Of a stretch of DNA of 64,000 nucleotides, positions 36,679 through 45,812 are shown in pieces. This DNA is from an uncultured Aquimarina sp. (GTDB taxonomy: Bacteria > Bacteroidota > Bacteroidia > Flavobacteriales > Flavobacteriaceae). Where the stretch lies: contig CANLYR010000001.1 in assembly GCA_947495425.1 (NCBI GenBank), forward strand, positions 221,473 through 285,472. The letters are read 5' to 3'. Within the stretch, counting starts at the first letter, position 1. Every line of letters starts with the position of its first letter. Under the pieces are notes generated by a model. It did no database searches. It was not told where the DNA came from and saw only the letters and a list, made by a program, of their open reading frames with translations. Position numbers and translations under genes: made by a program.

Positions 36679-37638
36679 ATGAACAAAAATTTTGCTGTAA
36701 TAGGTGTAGGAGGTTACATAGCACCAAGACATCTAAAAGCGATAAAGGATACCAATAACAACCTTATTGCTGCACTGGATAAATTTGATAGTGTTGGTAT
36801 TATGGATAGTTATTTTCCTGATGCTCATTTCTTCGTAGAATTCGAACGATTCGATCGGCACATAGAAAAACTAAAAAGGAAAAAGAATATATCATTAGAT
36901 TATGTAAGTATATGCACACCCAATTACCTTCATGATGCACACATTAGAATGGCACTCAGAAATGGGGCACATGCTATTTGTGAAAAACCAATAGTTATCA
37001 ACCCATGGAACGTTGATCAATTAATAGAAATTGAAAGAGAGTCAAACACTAAGGTGTATTCTATTCTTCAATTAAGAATCCATGAAAGCATCATTGCTTT
37101 AAAAAAGAAAGTAGATAACGGTCCTAAAGATAAAATATATGATGTTGATTTAACATATTTGACGTCTAGAGGAAATTGGTATCAAACCTCATGGAAGGGA
37201 GATGTTTCAAAATCTGGTGGCATTGCTACTAATATTGGAGTTCATTTTTATGATATGCTTTCCTGGATTTTTGGAAATGTAAAACAGAATATTGTTCATA
37301 AACATACTCAAGATACAGCTGCAGGATATTTAGAATTTGAAAAAGCAAGAGTACGTTGGTTTTTATCTATTGATTACGATAATATACCCGAAAATGTAAA
37401 AGTGCAGGGTAAAAGAACATATAGATCTATCACAGTCGATGGAGAAGAAATAGAGTTTAGTGGTGGCTTTACAGAGCTGCATACAAAAAGTTATGAAGCT
37501 ATTTTAAAAGGAGGTGGACATGGTCTTGAAGATGCTAGGCAATCAATACAAATTGTACATGATATTAGAAATACTGAAATTTCACCTATGTTGGAAGATT
37601 ATCATCCGATGTTAAAATCAAAACAGCTTATCAACTAA
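36679..37638 (+). CDS. WlbA/WbpB-like UDP-GlcNAcA 3-dehydrogenase (Gfo/Idh/MocA family)
   Basis: A 319-residue NAD-dependent oxidoreductase. The Rossmann start is VIGVGGYIAPRHLKAI, as in WlbA and WbpB, followed by AALDKFDSVGIMDSYFP and the catalytic Glu-Lys-Pro at 102-104. In the WbpB family the enzyme oxidises C3 of UDP-N-acetylglucosaminuronate and recycles NAD with 2-oxoglutarate. Together with the preceding acetyltransferase it indicates synthesis of a 2,3-diacetamido-glucuronate or mannuronate donor. A strong bidirectional terminator follows. Confidence 0.85.
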   Translation: MNKNFAVIGVGGYIAPRHLKAIKDTNNNLIAALDKFDSVGIMDSYFPDAHFFVEFERFDRHIEKLKRKKNISLDYVSICTPNYLHDAHIRMALRNGAHAICEKPIVINPWNVDQLIEIERESNTKVYSILQLRIHESIIALKKKVDNGPKDKIYDVDLTYLTSRGNWYQTSWKGDVSKSGGIATNIGVHFYDMLSWIFGNVKQNIVHKHTQDTAAGYLEFEKARVRWFLSIDYDNIPENVKVQGKRTYRSITVDGEEIEFSGGFTELHTKSYEAILKGGGHGLEDARQSIQIVHDIRNTEISPMLEDYHPMLKSKQLIN

Positions 37639-37675
37639 ATCTGGTTTTAGATCTTGATATCAAGATAAATTTAAA

Positions 37676-37711
37676 AAAAACTGCTCTGAAAGATCTTTCA
37701 GAGCAGTTTTT
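37676..37711. terminator. Bidirectional terminator
   Basis: A perfect palindrome (CTGCTCTGAAAGA and its complement, 37681-37706) flanked by five A on the left and five T on the right. It lies between the plus-strand oxidoreductase gene and the minus-strand fasciclin gene, so it can stop transcripts from both sides. Confidence 0.85.
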
Positions 37712-37784
37712 GTATTATTAATTGTAACTCTAGTGCATTATAAGTGCTATGAAACACTGTAATGCTCACGGGTTAATCATATTA

Positions 37785-38822
37785 TTATGGTGTTAAAACT
37801 GCATCAATGATATGTATATATCCATTTGAAGCTTCAACATTAGATAGGATAATTTGTGTAGTTTCATTAACGATAACTAAAGTACCATTTCCATTAAAAT
37901 CAATTTTGATAGTACTATCTGCCAATAGTGTTTCAAGAGTACCATTATTAATAATTGCTCTGGTGTCTTTTTTTCCTGCTACGACATGGTATAAAAGTAA
38001 ATCTCTTAATGCATCACCTTCAGGTAACGTATCCAAAGCTGAAAAAGCAGCATCTGTAGGTGCAAAAACTGTAAAAGGGCCATTTCCTCTAAGCGTATCC
38101 GAAAGTTCTGTTGTATTTAAAGCGTTGATAAGTGTTGTAAATCTACCATCATTAATAGCGATGTCTACGATAGTTTCTCCAGGAGTTTCAACTTCTTTTA
38201 CATTGGCTAACCATCTTCCTATACTTTCTTCACCATTTGTAGACAACATGGTAAATCTACCAATTAGCCCTCCGTTATCAGGATTTTCGTATCCAACACC
38301 ATGAACCAATACGTTATCTGGTAATTCTATAAGAAGAGAAATAGTACCATCAATTTCTATGGTGCCTATTACATCTGATACTTCTCCGGTACCAGCTATA
38401 TAACTTCCTTTTAAAAATTTAAACCGATCTTGATATACGACAACAGCTACATCTAATTCTCCATTAAGATTTGTGCCTTCAAGAGGACCTTCTAGAGTGT
38501 TGCCATAAAAATAATACCTGCTCATCTCATCATTTTTCATCGTAGCAATCTGTGGATCAGAAGAAGTTCCAGTTGATTTCATGCTCGCGAATAAGTTTTC
38601 ACTCGGTGCTTTGGATGCCATCATTTTTTTTAATTCTTCAAGGCTAATTAGCTTTGATTCGGGAAACTCTGTGAGAAGATCTTGTTTCACAGATTCAAAC
38701 TGTTCTTGCGCTAAGGATTCTGGTGATATTTCTTCTGGTGATTCATTTTCACAAGAGAAAAACACGAATACCATCATAGCGAATACGGCCAGTATAACCG
38801 GTTTCTTACATAAATTTTTCAT
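37785..38822 (-). CDS. Fasciclin (FAS1) domain lipoprotein
   Basis: A 345-residue secreted lipoprotein with lipobox Cys24 (VFFSC). The C-terminal FAS1 domain (about 215-345) is clear: GPFTVFAPTDAAFSAL followed by LLLYHVVAGKK and a final SNGYIHIIDAVLTP. The N-terminal half (about 60-200) is beta-rich and not recognised. FAS1 domains often mediate adhesion. The gene is on the minus strand inside the polysaccharide region, bounded by the terminator on its left, so it is an independent unit. Confidence 0.88.
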   Translation of the reverse strand: MKNLCKKPVILAVFAMMVFVFFSCENESPEEISPESLAQEQFESVKQDLLTEFPESKLISLEELKKMMASKAPSENLFASMKSTGTSSDPQIATMKNDEMSRYYFYGNTLEGPLEGTNLNGELDVAVVVYQDRFKFLKGSYIAGTGEVSDVIGTIEIDGTISLLIELPDNVLVHGVGYENPDNGGLIGRFTMLSTNGEESIGRWLANVKEVETPGETIVDIAINDGRFTTLINALNTTELSDTLRGNGPFTVFAPTDAAFSALDTLPEGDALRDLLLYHVVAGKKDTRAIINNGTLETLLADSTIKIDFNGNGTLVIVNETTQIILSNVEASNGYIHIIDAVLTP

Positions 38823-39229
38823 AGTTGATAAGGATATTAAAAATTAAATTTAGTTCTGTGTAGTTTTATCGCATATCCGAACCGTTTTTTATACAAAAGG
38901 GTATATAAGAGCTATAAATTTAAGTAATGATTTTCTATATTTTTACTTTTAACGATTATTTATGACTTGTTTAAATTAAATGATCTTCGGGCAATTATAA
39001 AGTCTGGTCAACTCTAAAAGCTTGCCTTTTGTAAAATATCAATCAAAAACAATCGTTATGCAATTTTAGTTTTATTCTTTCATAAAAGAAGAAGACGATA
39101 ATGAGCCAAATAGTGCAAAATATGTGAATGATGATCAGTGCAATCAACTGATACTCCTTTTACTCCCATTAATGCTTACTATTTGAAATATATACATAAA
39201 AATTTGAAGATAATAATACGTTACAGATC
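38823..39229. other. Intergenic region between the fasciclin gene and the capsule operon
   Basis: A 407-base AT-rich spacer between divergent genes, expected to hold both promoters. No exact TANNTTTG box with a spaced TTG was found, and no long inverted repeat or open frame with a plausible start. Confidence 0.4.
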
Positions 39230-40672
39230 GTGAGTAGTTTAAAAAAGAAAGCTACTAGTGGGGTTCTTTGGAGTGGTATAGATAAATCCTCTACTATGCT
39301 GATCCAATTTGTGTTTGGGATTATATTGGCAAGGTTACTATTACCCGAAGATTACGGGTTGATAGGTATGATCACTATTTTTATAACAATTTCGCAGGCT
39401 ATTGTAGAAGGGGGATTTAGCAGAGCATTAATCCAAAAAAAGCATGCAAATCAGGTTGATTATTCTACGACTTTTATTTTTAATTTTTTTATTAGTCTTG
39501 TTGTTTATGGAGTTCTTTTTTTCATAGCTCCGTTAATTGCGGATTTTTATGAACAACCTCTGTTGGTTGATCTGGTAAAAGTAGTGGGGTTAAATGTGAT
39601 TATCTCTTCTGCAGCTATTATACAGCGTACGATACTAATTAAAAAAATCAATTTTAAAATTCAGGCTATTACTAATATTGTCGCGGGCCTTACTGGTGCT
39701 TTGATTGGTATTGGATGTGCTGTATCTGGATTAGGGGTGTGGTCTCTGGTCATACAATATTTATCAAGAAATATAATGACTTCACTGTTGTTTTGGATAT
39801 TAAGCGATTGGAAACCATCACTGATTTTTAGTGTACACGCCTTGAAGAAACTTTTTGATTTTGGTTCAAAAATCTTACTCTCTACTTTTTTATATGCCGC
39901 ATTTCAAAATATATATCTTGTCATAATTGGAAAAGTGTACACATCTGAAGCGTTAGGATATTATACGAGGGCAACTTTATTTAAGCAGATACCGGCAACC
40001 TTGGTGACAACTGTAATGCAAAACGTAACCTTTCCTGTTTTGGTAGATGTTATAGAGGATGATGTGCGTGTAAAGAAAGTAATGAAAAAGAGTGTCAAAC
40101 TCACAGCATTTCTGATTTTTCCTATGATTACCGCATTGATAGTGTTTGCTTATCCTTTGGTTTTAGTATTGCTAACAGAAAAGTGGTTGCCAACAGTAAT
40201 TCTATTGCAAATATTATCGGTTGGGGTGATCTTTTTTCCTATTAATGCCATTAATGCTAATTTTATTAATGCCAAAGGAAGATCTGACCTTTTTCTAAAA
40301 CTAGAGATCATTAATAATATCCTTATCGTTATTACTTTGGGAGCAACATATAGTTTTGGAATGACAAGCATAGCCATCGGCTATGTTTGCGTTTCTTGTG
40401 TCGGTTTTTTTACCTATGCATATTACAGTGGCAAGTTTATAAAATATTCTGGATTAAAACAGGTTATAGATATGTTGCCATATGCCTTAATAAGTGTTGT
40501 AGTCACGCTATCGAGTTATGTTTTATGGAGTTTTGTCGATCAGCAGTTCATACAACTGTGCGGAGGTTTGGTAACAAGTGGTTTGGGATACTTGTTTTGT
40601 TCCCACATCTTTAAGCTCAACGAATTTGAAGAGATCAAAAATAGTATTCGATCTAAACTGAAAAGAAAATAG
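39230..40672 (+). CDS. Polysaccharide flippase (Wzx-like, MOP superfamily)
   Basis: A 480-residue membrane protein that flips lipid-linked repeat units across the inner membrane. It starts at GTG 39230 with MSSLKKKATSGVLWSGIDK, the usual opening of WzxC-type flippases. About 12-14 transmembrane helices follow; LARLLLPEDYGLIGM near residue 35 and GYYTRATLFKQIPATLVT near 245 are typical of the family. It is the first gene of the long plus-strand capsule operon. Confidence 0.88.
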   Translation: MSSLKKKATSGVLWSGIDKSSTMLIQFVFGIILARLLLPEDYGLIGMITIFITISQAIVEGGFSRALIQKKHANQVDYSTTFIFNFFISLVVYGVLFFIAPLIADFYEQPLLVDLVKVVGLNVIISSAAIIQRTILIKKINFKIQAITNIVAGLTGALIGIGCAVSGLGVWSLVIQYLSRNIMTSLLFWILSDWKPSLIFSVHALKKLFDFGSKILLSTFLYAAFQNIYLVIIGKVYTSEALGYYTRATLFKQIPATLVTTVMQNVTFPVLVDVIEDDVRVKKVMKKSVKLTAFLIFPMITALIVFAYPLVLVLLTEKWLPTVILLQILSVGVIFFPINAINANFINAKGRSDLFLKLEIINNILIVITLGATYSFGMTSIAIGYVCVSCVGFFTYAYYSGKFIKYSGLKQVIDMLPYALISVVVTLSSYVLWSFVDQQFIQLCGGLVTSGLGYLFCSHIFKLNEFEEIKNSIRSKLKRK

Positions 40673-40711
40673 AATGTATCATACTCTAAAAGTACACCAA
40701 AGTATATCTCA

Positions 40712-42121
40712 ATGATCTGGACAAAGTCATATTCGGGAATAGCTATACTATTTGCTTTGTTTGTGATGATCACACACATTATTTTATATCCTGAATACAC
40801 AATGCCACCATTAATTTTGCTTGGAGGATTAGGTGTGATTTTCTGGTTTTTTATTGCACTATGGTATTACACTACATATTGGGAGGATACCGAAGCTTTT
40901 GAGAGAAAACTCTTTTTACACAGTATACTGTATAGAAGTGTTGCTGTAGTTGCATTATATGCCCTTACGATGTCTTTTGATCCAGAAAGTCTACCATTTG
41001 AGATAGGGGCGATTGACTCAGTCAATTATCATGCGTCTGGTCTACTGGTAGCCGAAGCTCTTGAAAAAGGAGATGCCGTGTTTAAAACATTGTCAGGGTT
41101 TTGGAAGAGTGAGTCAGACTATGGCTTTTCTATTGTAATCGGGATATTATACTACCTTTTTGGACCGTATCCATTAGTTATAAAATTATGTAATGTACTC
41201 ATAGGAAGTTTTACGGTATTGCGATTATACAAAATAACCCAGTACATATATGATGAAAAAAGAGCAAGAGTAGTAGGTATTCTTATGATGCTAATGCCCC
41301 CATTTTTATGGTTTGGCGCTATGGTATTAAAAGAAACATTACTGATCTTTATTCTTGTAAATATAGCGTATCTCCTTGCAAAACTTATACATACTTCGAT
41401 ACTTAGGCCATTTATCCTGATACTTATAGTATTGCAAATAGTAATCACATTATATTTTAGAACGTTTATTGCTCCATTGTTGCTTATCTGTATTTTGCTA
41501 CAGGTCGTATTTTTAAAAACAAGAAAAAAGAATTATCGTATACTCTCTATTGGGTTTTCTGTAGTGTTAATCTACTCAAGTTATTTGGTTATTAGTCAAT
41601 TAGGGATGAAAGAAAATATAGATACGATTATTGCTGCAAGCCAGAATCAATTTGAAAATGAAATTACTTATGCTGCACAATCCAGAGGAATTTCTTACAC
41701 ACAAGCCATAGTTGCACCTTTATTAGTAGCAGGAGCTATTGTAACCCCATTTCCTTCGTTATTAGACTTTGAAGAAGTGCAACTCGGTATTTTTGCACAT
41801 TTTCATAAAGAGATTATTCGCAATTTCATGTACTTTTTTGTCTTCTTCGGATTGTATAGGATACTAAAACATCGCAAAAAAGGGAGCATTTTTGTGTTGA
41901 GTTTTGCTATTGGATATATTCTGGTGCTCATTTTGTCGGGAGTATCTTTTCAGGATCGGTTTCAGATCTTGGCATTGCCTTTTTTACTCGTCTTTATGGG
42001 GGATGGTATAGTGACAACGTATCCAAAAAAAATTGCCCATTGGAGGATCTACCTGTTTTTCATCTTTGTGGCTATACTTATGTGGAATTTATTTAAACTT
42101 TCTAATCGCGGACTTTTATAA
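40712..42121 (+). CDS. Polytopic membrane protein, candidate Wzy-like polymerase or GT-C glycosyltransferase
   Basis: A 469-residue integral membrane protein with about 11-12 hydrophobic segments. No sequence family is obvious. A DSVNYH segment with acidic residues follows the early helices (around residue 105-110), as in GT-C enzymes, and the position in the operon, between the flippase and glycan-modifying enzymes, is where a Wzy polymerase is expected and otherwise missing. The following gene starts on the next base after its stop. The assignment is inference from topology and context. Confidence 0.5.
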   Translation: MIWTKSYSGIAILFALFVMITHIILYPEYTMPPLILLGGLGVIFWFFIALWYYTTYWEDTEAFERKLFLHSILYRSVAVVALYALTMSFDPESLPFEIGAIDSVNYHASGLLVAEALEKGDAVFKTLSGFWKSESDYGFSIVIGILYYLFGPYPLVIKLCNVLIGSFTVLRLYKITQYIYDEKRARVVGILMMLMPPFLWFGAMVLKETLLIFILVNIAYLLAKLIHTSILRPFILILIVLQIVITLYFRTFIAPLLLICILLQVVFLKTRKKNYRILSIGFSVVLIYSSYLVISQLGMKENIDTIIAASQNQFENEITYAAQSRGISYTQAIVAPLLVAGAIVTPFPSLLDFEEVQLGIFAHFHKEIIRNFMYFFVFFGLYRILKHRKKGSIFVLSFAIGYILVLILSGVSFQDRFQILALPFLLVFMGDGIVTTYPKKIAHWRIYLFFIFVAILMWNLFKLSNRGLL

Positions 42122-43867
42122 ATGATGAATCACTTTATACTATCAAAATCAAATACACCAGTATCGGGTAAATTTCAACTAAAGCTTACCAGTAATTATA
42201 TACTTACAATACAAGGTGATAATTACCATCAATACAATCAAGATGGAATTAGTATCATTATCGTAGGGGATTATATCGGTGATAGTAAAACACTTTTCAG
42301 TACGCCTTGTCAAGATATTCCTAAACTTAGAGGTAATTTTTATGCTATCGTGGTAGATAAAGAAGAGATTAGCCTATTTTCTAGCTTTCTTAATGTGTTA
42401 CCCATATACTTTACCTCAGATTATACATTTATTTCATCTTCTATTGCGTATATAAGAGCACAAGCACAACAAGAATTTTTGATCGATAAAAAGTTTATTC
42501 TCGAAATATTGTTGTTTAACTACGGCTTTTTCAATAGGACATTGTATCAGGATATTCTTTTAGTGCCTTGTCACTCTTTTTTCGTACTACATAAAGATAA
42601 AGTTGAGGTCAAGAAGCATTTTGAGACGACATCATTATTTGCTCAACATCCTACTTATGGATCAAGGGTTGCCGATCGCTTAAGTGATCTGTTTATAGAA
42701 ACTTCAAAGCATTATTTCCCTGATGACCCTTTTGATATTGCCTTTACTAGTGGTTTTGATGGAAGAACATTAGTAAGTTGTGCAGCTTACCATAACAAAG
42801 ACTTTAAAACATTTTCTTTTGGAAAACCAGGCAATGATGATGTAGCTATCCCCAAAGCTAACGCTGCAGATCTTGGCATACCATACCAATATTTTGATTT
42901 GGGTAAAGATGCGTATACAGATAAGGCATATTTTGATAACGCACTAGAGTATACAAAAAATGCTCCAGGAGGTAACGGGTTTATTTATGCTCACTTTTTA
43001 TATAGTACAAAGGAAATTGCCAATAACTCGTCGTACTTGATTTCGGGAGTAGTTGGGAGCGAACTTTTTAGAGCATTACACCTTACGGGTGCAGTTACTT
43101 CTCAATCTCTGGTTGATATTTTTATGGGTGTTACTGCTGAAGAAGTACGAAATAAAATAAAAAATGCAGAAGCCTTAAACATACTACGTAAAGAAGAATT
43201 TACTCAAGAATTAGAGGAGCTAACAGAAGAATTAATTGCCTATAAAAATTCGCTACCCGACGAGTTAACGCCTAATCAACAATTCTACATTTTTGTATTC
43301 GAGGAGATTTTTAGAAAATTTTTTGGGCAATGGATCAGCATGCAAATGCAACATATCAATGTGCGTACCCCTTTCTTGGATTATAATTTTATTAAAGAGC
43401 TACTCACAACACAATATGCTGGAGCAAACAATGAGTTTCTAACCAAAAACCCACTCAAACGTATGAAAGGACAGTATATCTATACCGATATCATCAAAAA
43501 AACAAATACTGTCATTTATCATCAAAAAACCGGGAAGGGATATCGTCCAAAAGATCTGAGAGAATCTATCTTCTTATACAAAATTATTATCCCTTTTATT
43601 TTAAAACGTTTCAAAAGAAAAGTAGGTACTCCAAACCTTGATAACCTTGGGATTATTTCAGGAATAATAACTCATAAAGAACATATTAAAACGCTTTTAA
43701 ACGAAACAATATATTTTGACGTTTCAAAACTCAACAAGATACTTGATGATTTATCTCCTTATACACCAGAAAAAGAACGAGACACATTGCTTATGGGCTT
43801 GTCTATCGCATTGGTGCTACAAAATAACGCTCAGAGTAATACTCAAAACCTAATATATCATGAATAA
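42122..43867 (+). CDS. Asparagine-synthase-like amidotransferase with degenerate motifs
   Basis: A 581-residue AsnB-related protein. The C-terminal synthetase-like domain starts near residue 185; its ATP pyrophosphatase loop reads TSGFDGRT (209-216) where asparagine synthetases have SGGxDS, keeping Ser210, Gly211 and Asp213. The N-terminal half (1-165) keeps the GATase-like fold pattern (FYAIVVDK, FISSSIAYI) but has no Cys after Met1, so glutamine hydrolysis at that site is not expected. In polysaccharide loci such proteins are thought to amidate uronic acids or transfer an amino group. The gene overlaps the ATP-grasp gene by 8 bases. Confidence 0.75.
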   Translation: MMNHFILSKSNTPVSGKFQLKLTSNYILTIQGDNYHQYNQDGISIIIVGDYIGDSKTLFSTPCQDIPKLRGNFYAIVVDKEEISLFSSFLNVLPIYFTSDYTFISSSIAYIRAQAQQEFLIDKKFILEILLFNYGFFNRTLYQDILLVPCHSFFVLHKDKVEVKKHFETTSLFAQHPTYGSRVADRLSDLFIETSKHYFPDDPFDIAFTSGFDGRTLVSCAAYHNKDFKTFSFGKPGNDDVAIPKANAADLGIPYQYFDLGKDAYTDKAYFDNALEYTKNAPGGNGFIYAHFLYSTKEIANNSSYLISGVVGSELFRALHLTGAVTSQSLVDIFMGVTAEEVRNKIKNAEALNILRKEEFTQELEELTEELIAYKNSLPDELTPNQQFYIFVFEEIFRKFFGQWISMQMQHINVRTPFLDYNFIKELLTTQYAGANNEFLTKNPLKRMKGQYIYTDIIKKTNTVIYHQKTGKGYRPKDLRESIFLYKIIIPFILKRFKRKVGTPNLDNLGIISGIITHKEHIKTLLNETIYFDVSKLNKILDDLSPYTPEKERDTLLMGLSIALVLQNNAQSNTQNLIYHE

Positions 43868-44885
43868 GATTATCGTATTAACCGATTATAAGAAAAAATT
43901 TGGATCCAAACATTTTGATACTCCATATCGAAGTGGGATGGATAAAGAAAAACTATCATATTATTTTAAGCAAGATGGTTATGAAGTCGAGTTTCAGTAT
44001 TTCAATGAGGTGAATTTACAGAATTCTGAGTACCAAAACACACCAATATTATATACATCATCAGAGGATATCGGGTATCGCTATAAATCTTACATAGAAG
44101 ATGTAGTATTTGCGTTAGAACTTAAAGGTGCAAAAACAATTCCTGCATACAAACACCTACGAGCAAATAATAATAAAGTGTTTATGGAGTTGATGCGGGA
44201 GGTGTTTGATATAACATCATATCTAAAATCAAACGTTTTTGGATCATTGGCAGACCTGAAAATGAGGATTGAAACCCTTACCTTTCCTTGTGTTTTTAAA
44301 GAAGCAGAAGGAGCTTCAGGTCGTGGAGTGGCTTTGGTGAAAAATAAAGAAGAATTATACAGCAAAGTAAAATCGTTCAGTAAAAAACGTAATTATATCG
44401 AAGATCTTAAAGATTACGGAAGAGCAATAAAGCACGAAGGATACATCAGAGAATCGATCTACAGGGATAAATTTATTGTTCAGGATTTTATTACAAATCT
44501 AAAAAACGACTGGAAGATATACCTATTTGGAGAAAAACTATATGTCATGAAGCGTCCTATCATGAAAGGAAGAGGTATTAAAGCAAGTGGAGGCGGATAT
44601 GATAATTACCTGTATGATCTTGATGCAGATGTGCCAGAAGGGATGCTAGATCTGGCCTTTGATATTCTTAAAAAATTAGACGTACCTCATGCATCCTTGG
44701 ATTTTGCGTATGATGGTACACAGTTTTATGTTTTAGAATTTCAATCATTGTACTTTGGAACCGCAGGAATTCCTTATTCTAAGGGATATTTTACAAAGAA
44801 AAACGATGCTTGGACATTCATTGAGGAACAATTAGAGATTGAAAAGGTTTACGTAGATAGTATTATAAATTTTTTGAATGCGTAG
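43860..44885 (+). CDS. ATP-grasp ligase
   Basis: A 341-residue protein with an ATP-grasp fold. A Rossmann-like N-terminal part (1-105) is followed by FPCVFKEAEGASGRGVALVK (about 142-161), the ATP-binding loop, and by IVQDFITNLKNDWKIYLFGEKLYVMKR (about 209-235). A C-terminal ALDFAYD-like segment (HASLDFAYDG...YVLEFQS) carries the Mg-binding acidic residues. Such enzymes join a carboxylate to an amine through an acyl phosphate. Placed between an AsnB-like and a FemAB-like gene, it probably makes an amide on the glycan or its precursor; the substrate is unknown. Confidence 0.78.
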   Translation: MNKIIVLTDYKKKFGSKHFDTPYRSGMDKEKLSYYFKQDGYEVEFQYFNEVNLQNSEYQNTPILYTSSEDIGYRYKSYIEDVVFALELKGAKTIPAYKHLRANNNKVFMELMREVFDITSYLKSNVFGSLADLKMRIETLTFPCVFKEAEGASGRGVALVKNKEELYSKVKSFSKKRNYIEDLKDYGRAIKHEGYIRESIYRDKFIVQDFITNLKNDWKIYLFGEKLYVMKRPIMKGRGIKASGGGYDNYLYDLDADVPEGMLDLAFDILKKLDVPHASLDFAYDGTQFYVLEFQSLYFGTAGIPYSKGYFTKKNDAWTFIEEQLEIEKVYVDSIINFLNA

Positions 44886-44891
44886 TAGCAT

Positions 44892-45812
44892 ATGAACATT
44901 CTATTTGTAAGTAGTGGTAATTCTAAAAATGGTATATCTTCTCTCACCAAAAATCAAGGAGCATCTATACGTAAGTTGGGGCACGAGGTTACTTTTTTCA
45001 CGATAAAAGGAAAAGGAATCAAGGGGTATTTTCGCAATATTTTTAGATTAAAAAAATTTCTTAAAAAAAACCAATTTGATATTGTTCATGCACACTATTC
45101 GCTTAGTGGTATGGTCGCCTCACTGGCAGGAGCAAAACCATTGGTGGTATCGTTGATGGGGAGTGATATTAAGGCTTCAGTGGTGTTAAAATATATCATT
45201 AAAGTATTTAATACACTATTTTGGAAAGCAATCATTGTAAAATCGCACGATATGAAAGAAGATGCTGCGATACGTAAAGCATATGTTGTTCCTAACGGAG
45301 TAGATTTTGATACGTTTAAACCTATTGAGAGATCAGAATCTCTGGCCATAACGGGTTGGAATCCCAATAAAAAACATATTCTTTTTGCAGCCAACTCTAA
45401 CCGCCATGAGAAGAATTTTAAGCTTGCAAAAGCAGCTTTTGATTTATTAGACAATGATCTTTTTGAATTGCAAGAATTAGTAGACATACCAAATGAGAAA
45501 ATGCGTTATTATTTTAATGCTTCAGAAGTAGTTTTACTAACTAGCCTTTGGGAAGGATCTCCCAATGTGATCAAAGAAGCAATGGCTTGTAATTGTAAGA
45601 TAGTGGCGGTAGATGTGGGAGACATACGAAAAGTAATTTCTGAAACCAAAGGATGCTTCGTAACTGATTTTGATGCTAATGAAATTTCAGAAAAAATTAA
45701 ACAAGCAATGGCTATACATCATAAAACAAAGGGTAGGTCACATATCACATATTTAGATAGTACTACAATAGCACACAAATTAATTGAAGTTTATAAAACC
45801 ACTACAGCATGA
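44892..45812 (+). CDS. Glycosyltransferase family 4-like protein
   Basis: A 306-residue GT-B glycosyltransferase. The N-terminal donor-independent half has GISSLTKNQGASIRKLGHEVTFFT and VHAHYSLSGMVASL. The C-terminal half has the GT4 signature VVLLTSLWEGSPNVIKEAMACNCKIVAVDVGD (about 216-247), including the Glu-x7-Glu pattern of retaining enzymes. It is on the short side for GT4 (usually 350-400), with a compact middle. Its stop overlaps the next start by four bases. Confidence 0.88.
   Translation: MNILFVSSGNSKNGISSLTKNQGASIRKLGHEVTFFTIKGKGIKGYFRNIFRLKKFLKKNQFDIVHAHYSLSGMVASLAGAKPLVVSLMGSDIKASVVLKYIIKVFNTLFWKAIIVKSHDMKEDAAIRKAYVVPNGVDFDTFKPIERSESLAITGWNPNKKHILFAANSNRHEKNFKLAKAAFDLLDNDLFELQELVDIPNEKMRYYFNASEVVLLTSLWEGSPNVIKEAMACNCKIVAVDVGDIRKVISETKGCFVTDFDANEISEKIKQAMAIHHKTKGRSHITYLDSTTIAHKLIEVYKTTTA

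Noticed and set aside
34075..37638. Functional operon joining sucAB to the WbpB/WbpD genes through 2-oxoglutarate
   Set aside because: A good terminator separates sucB from the following genes, so shared transcription is unlikely. The metabolic link is kept only as a remark.
37807..38304. 165-codon frame antisense to the fasciclin gene
   Set aside because: The minus-strand frame carries lipobox and FAS1 motifs. The antisense frame has none and reflects codon bias.
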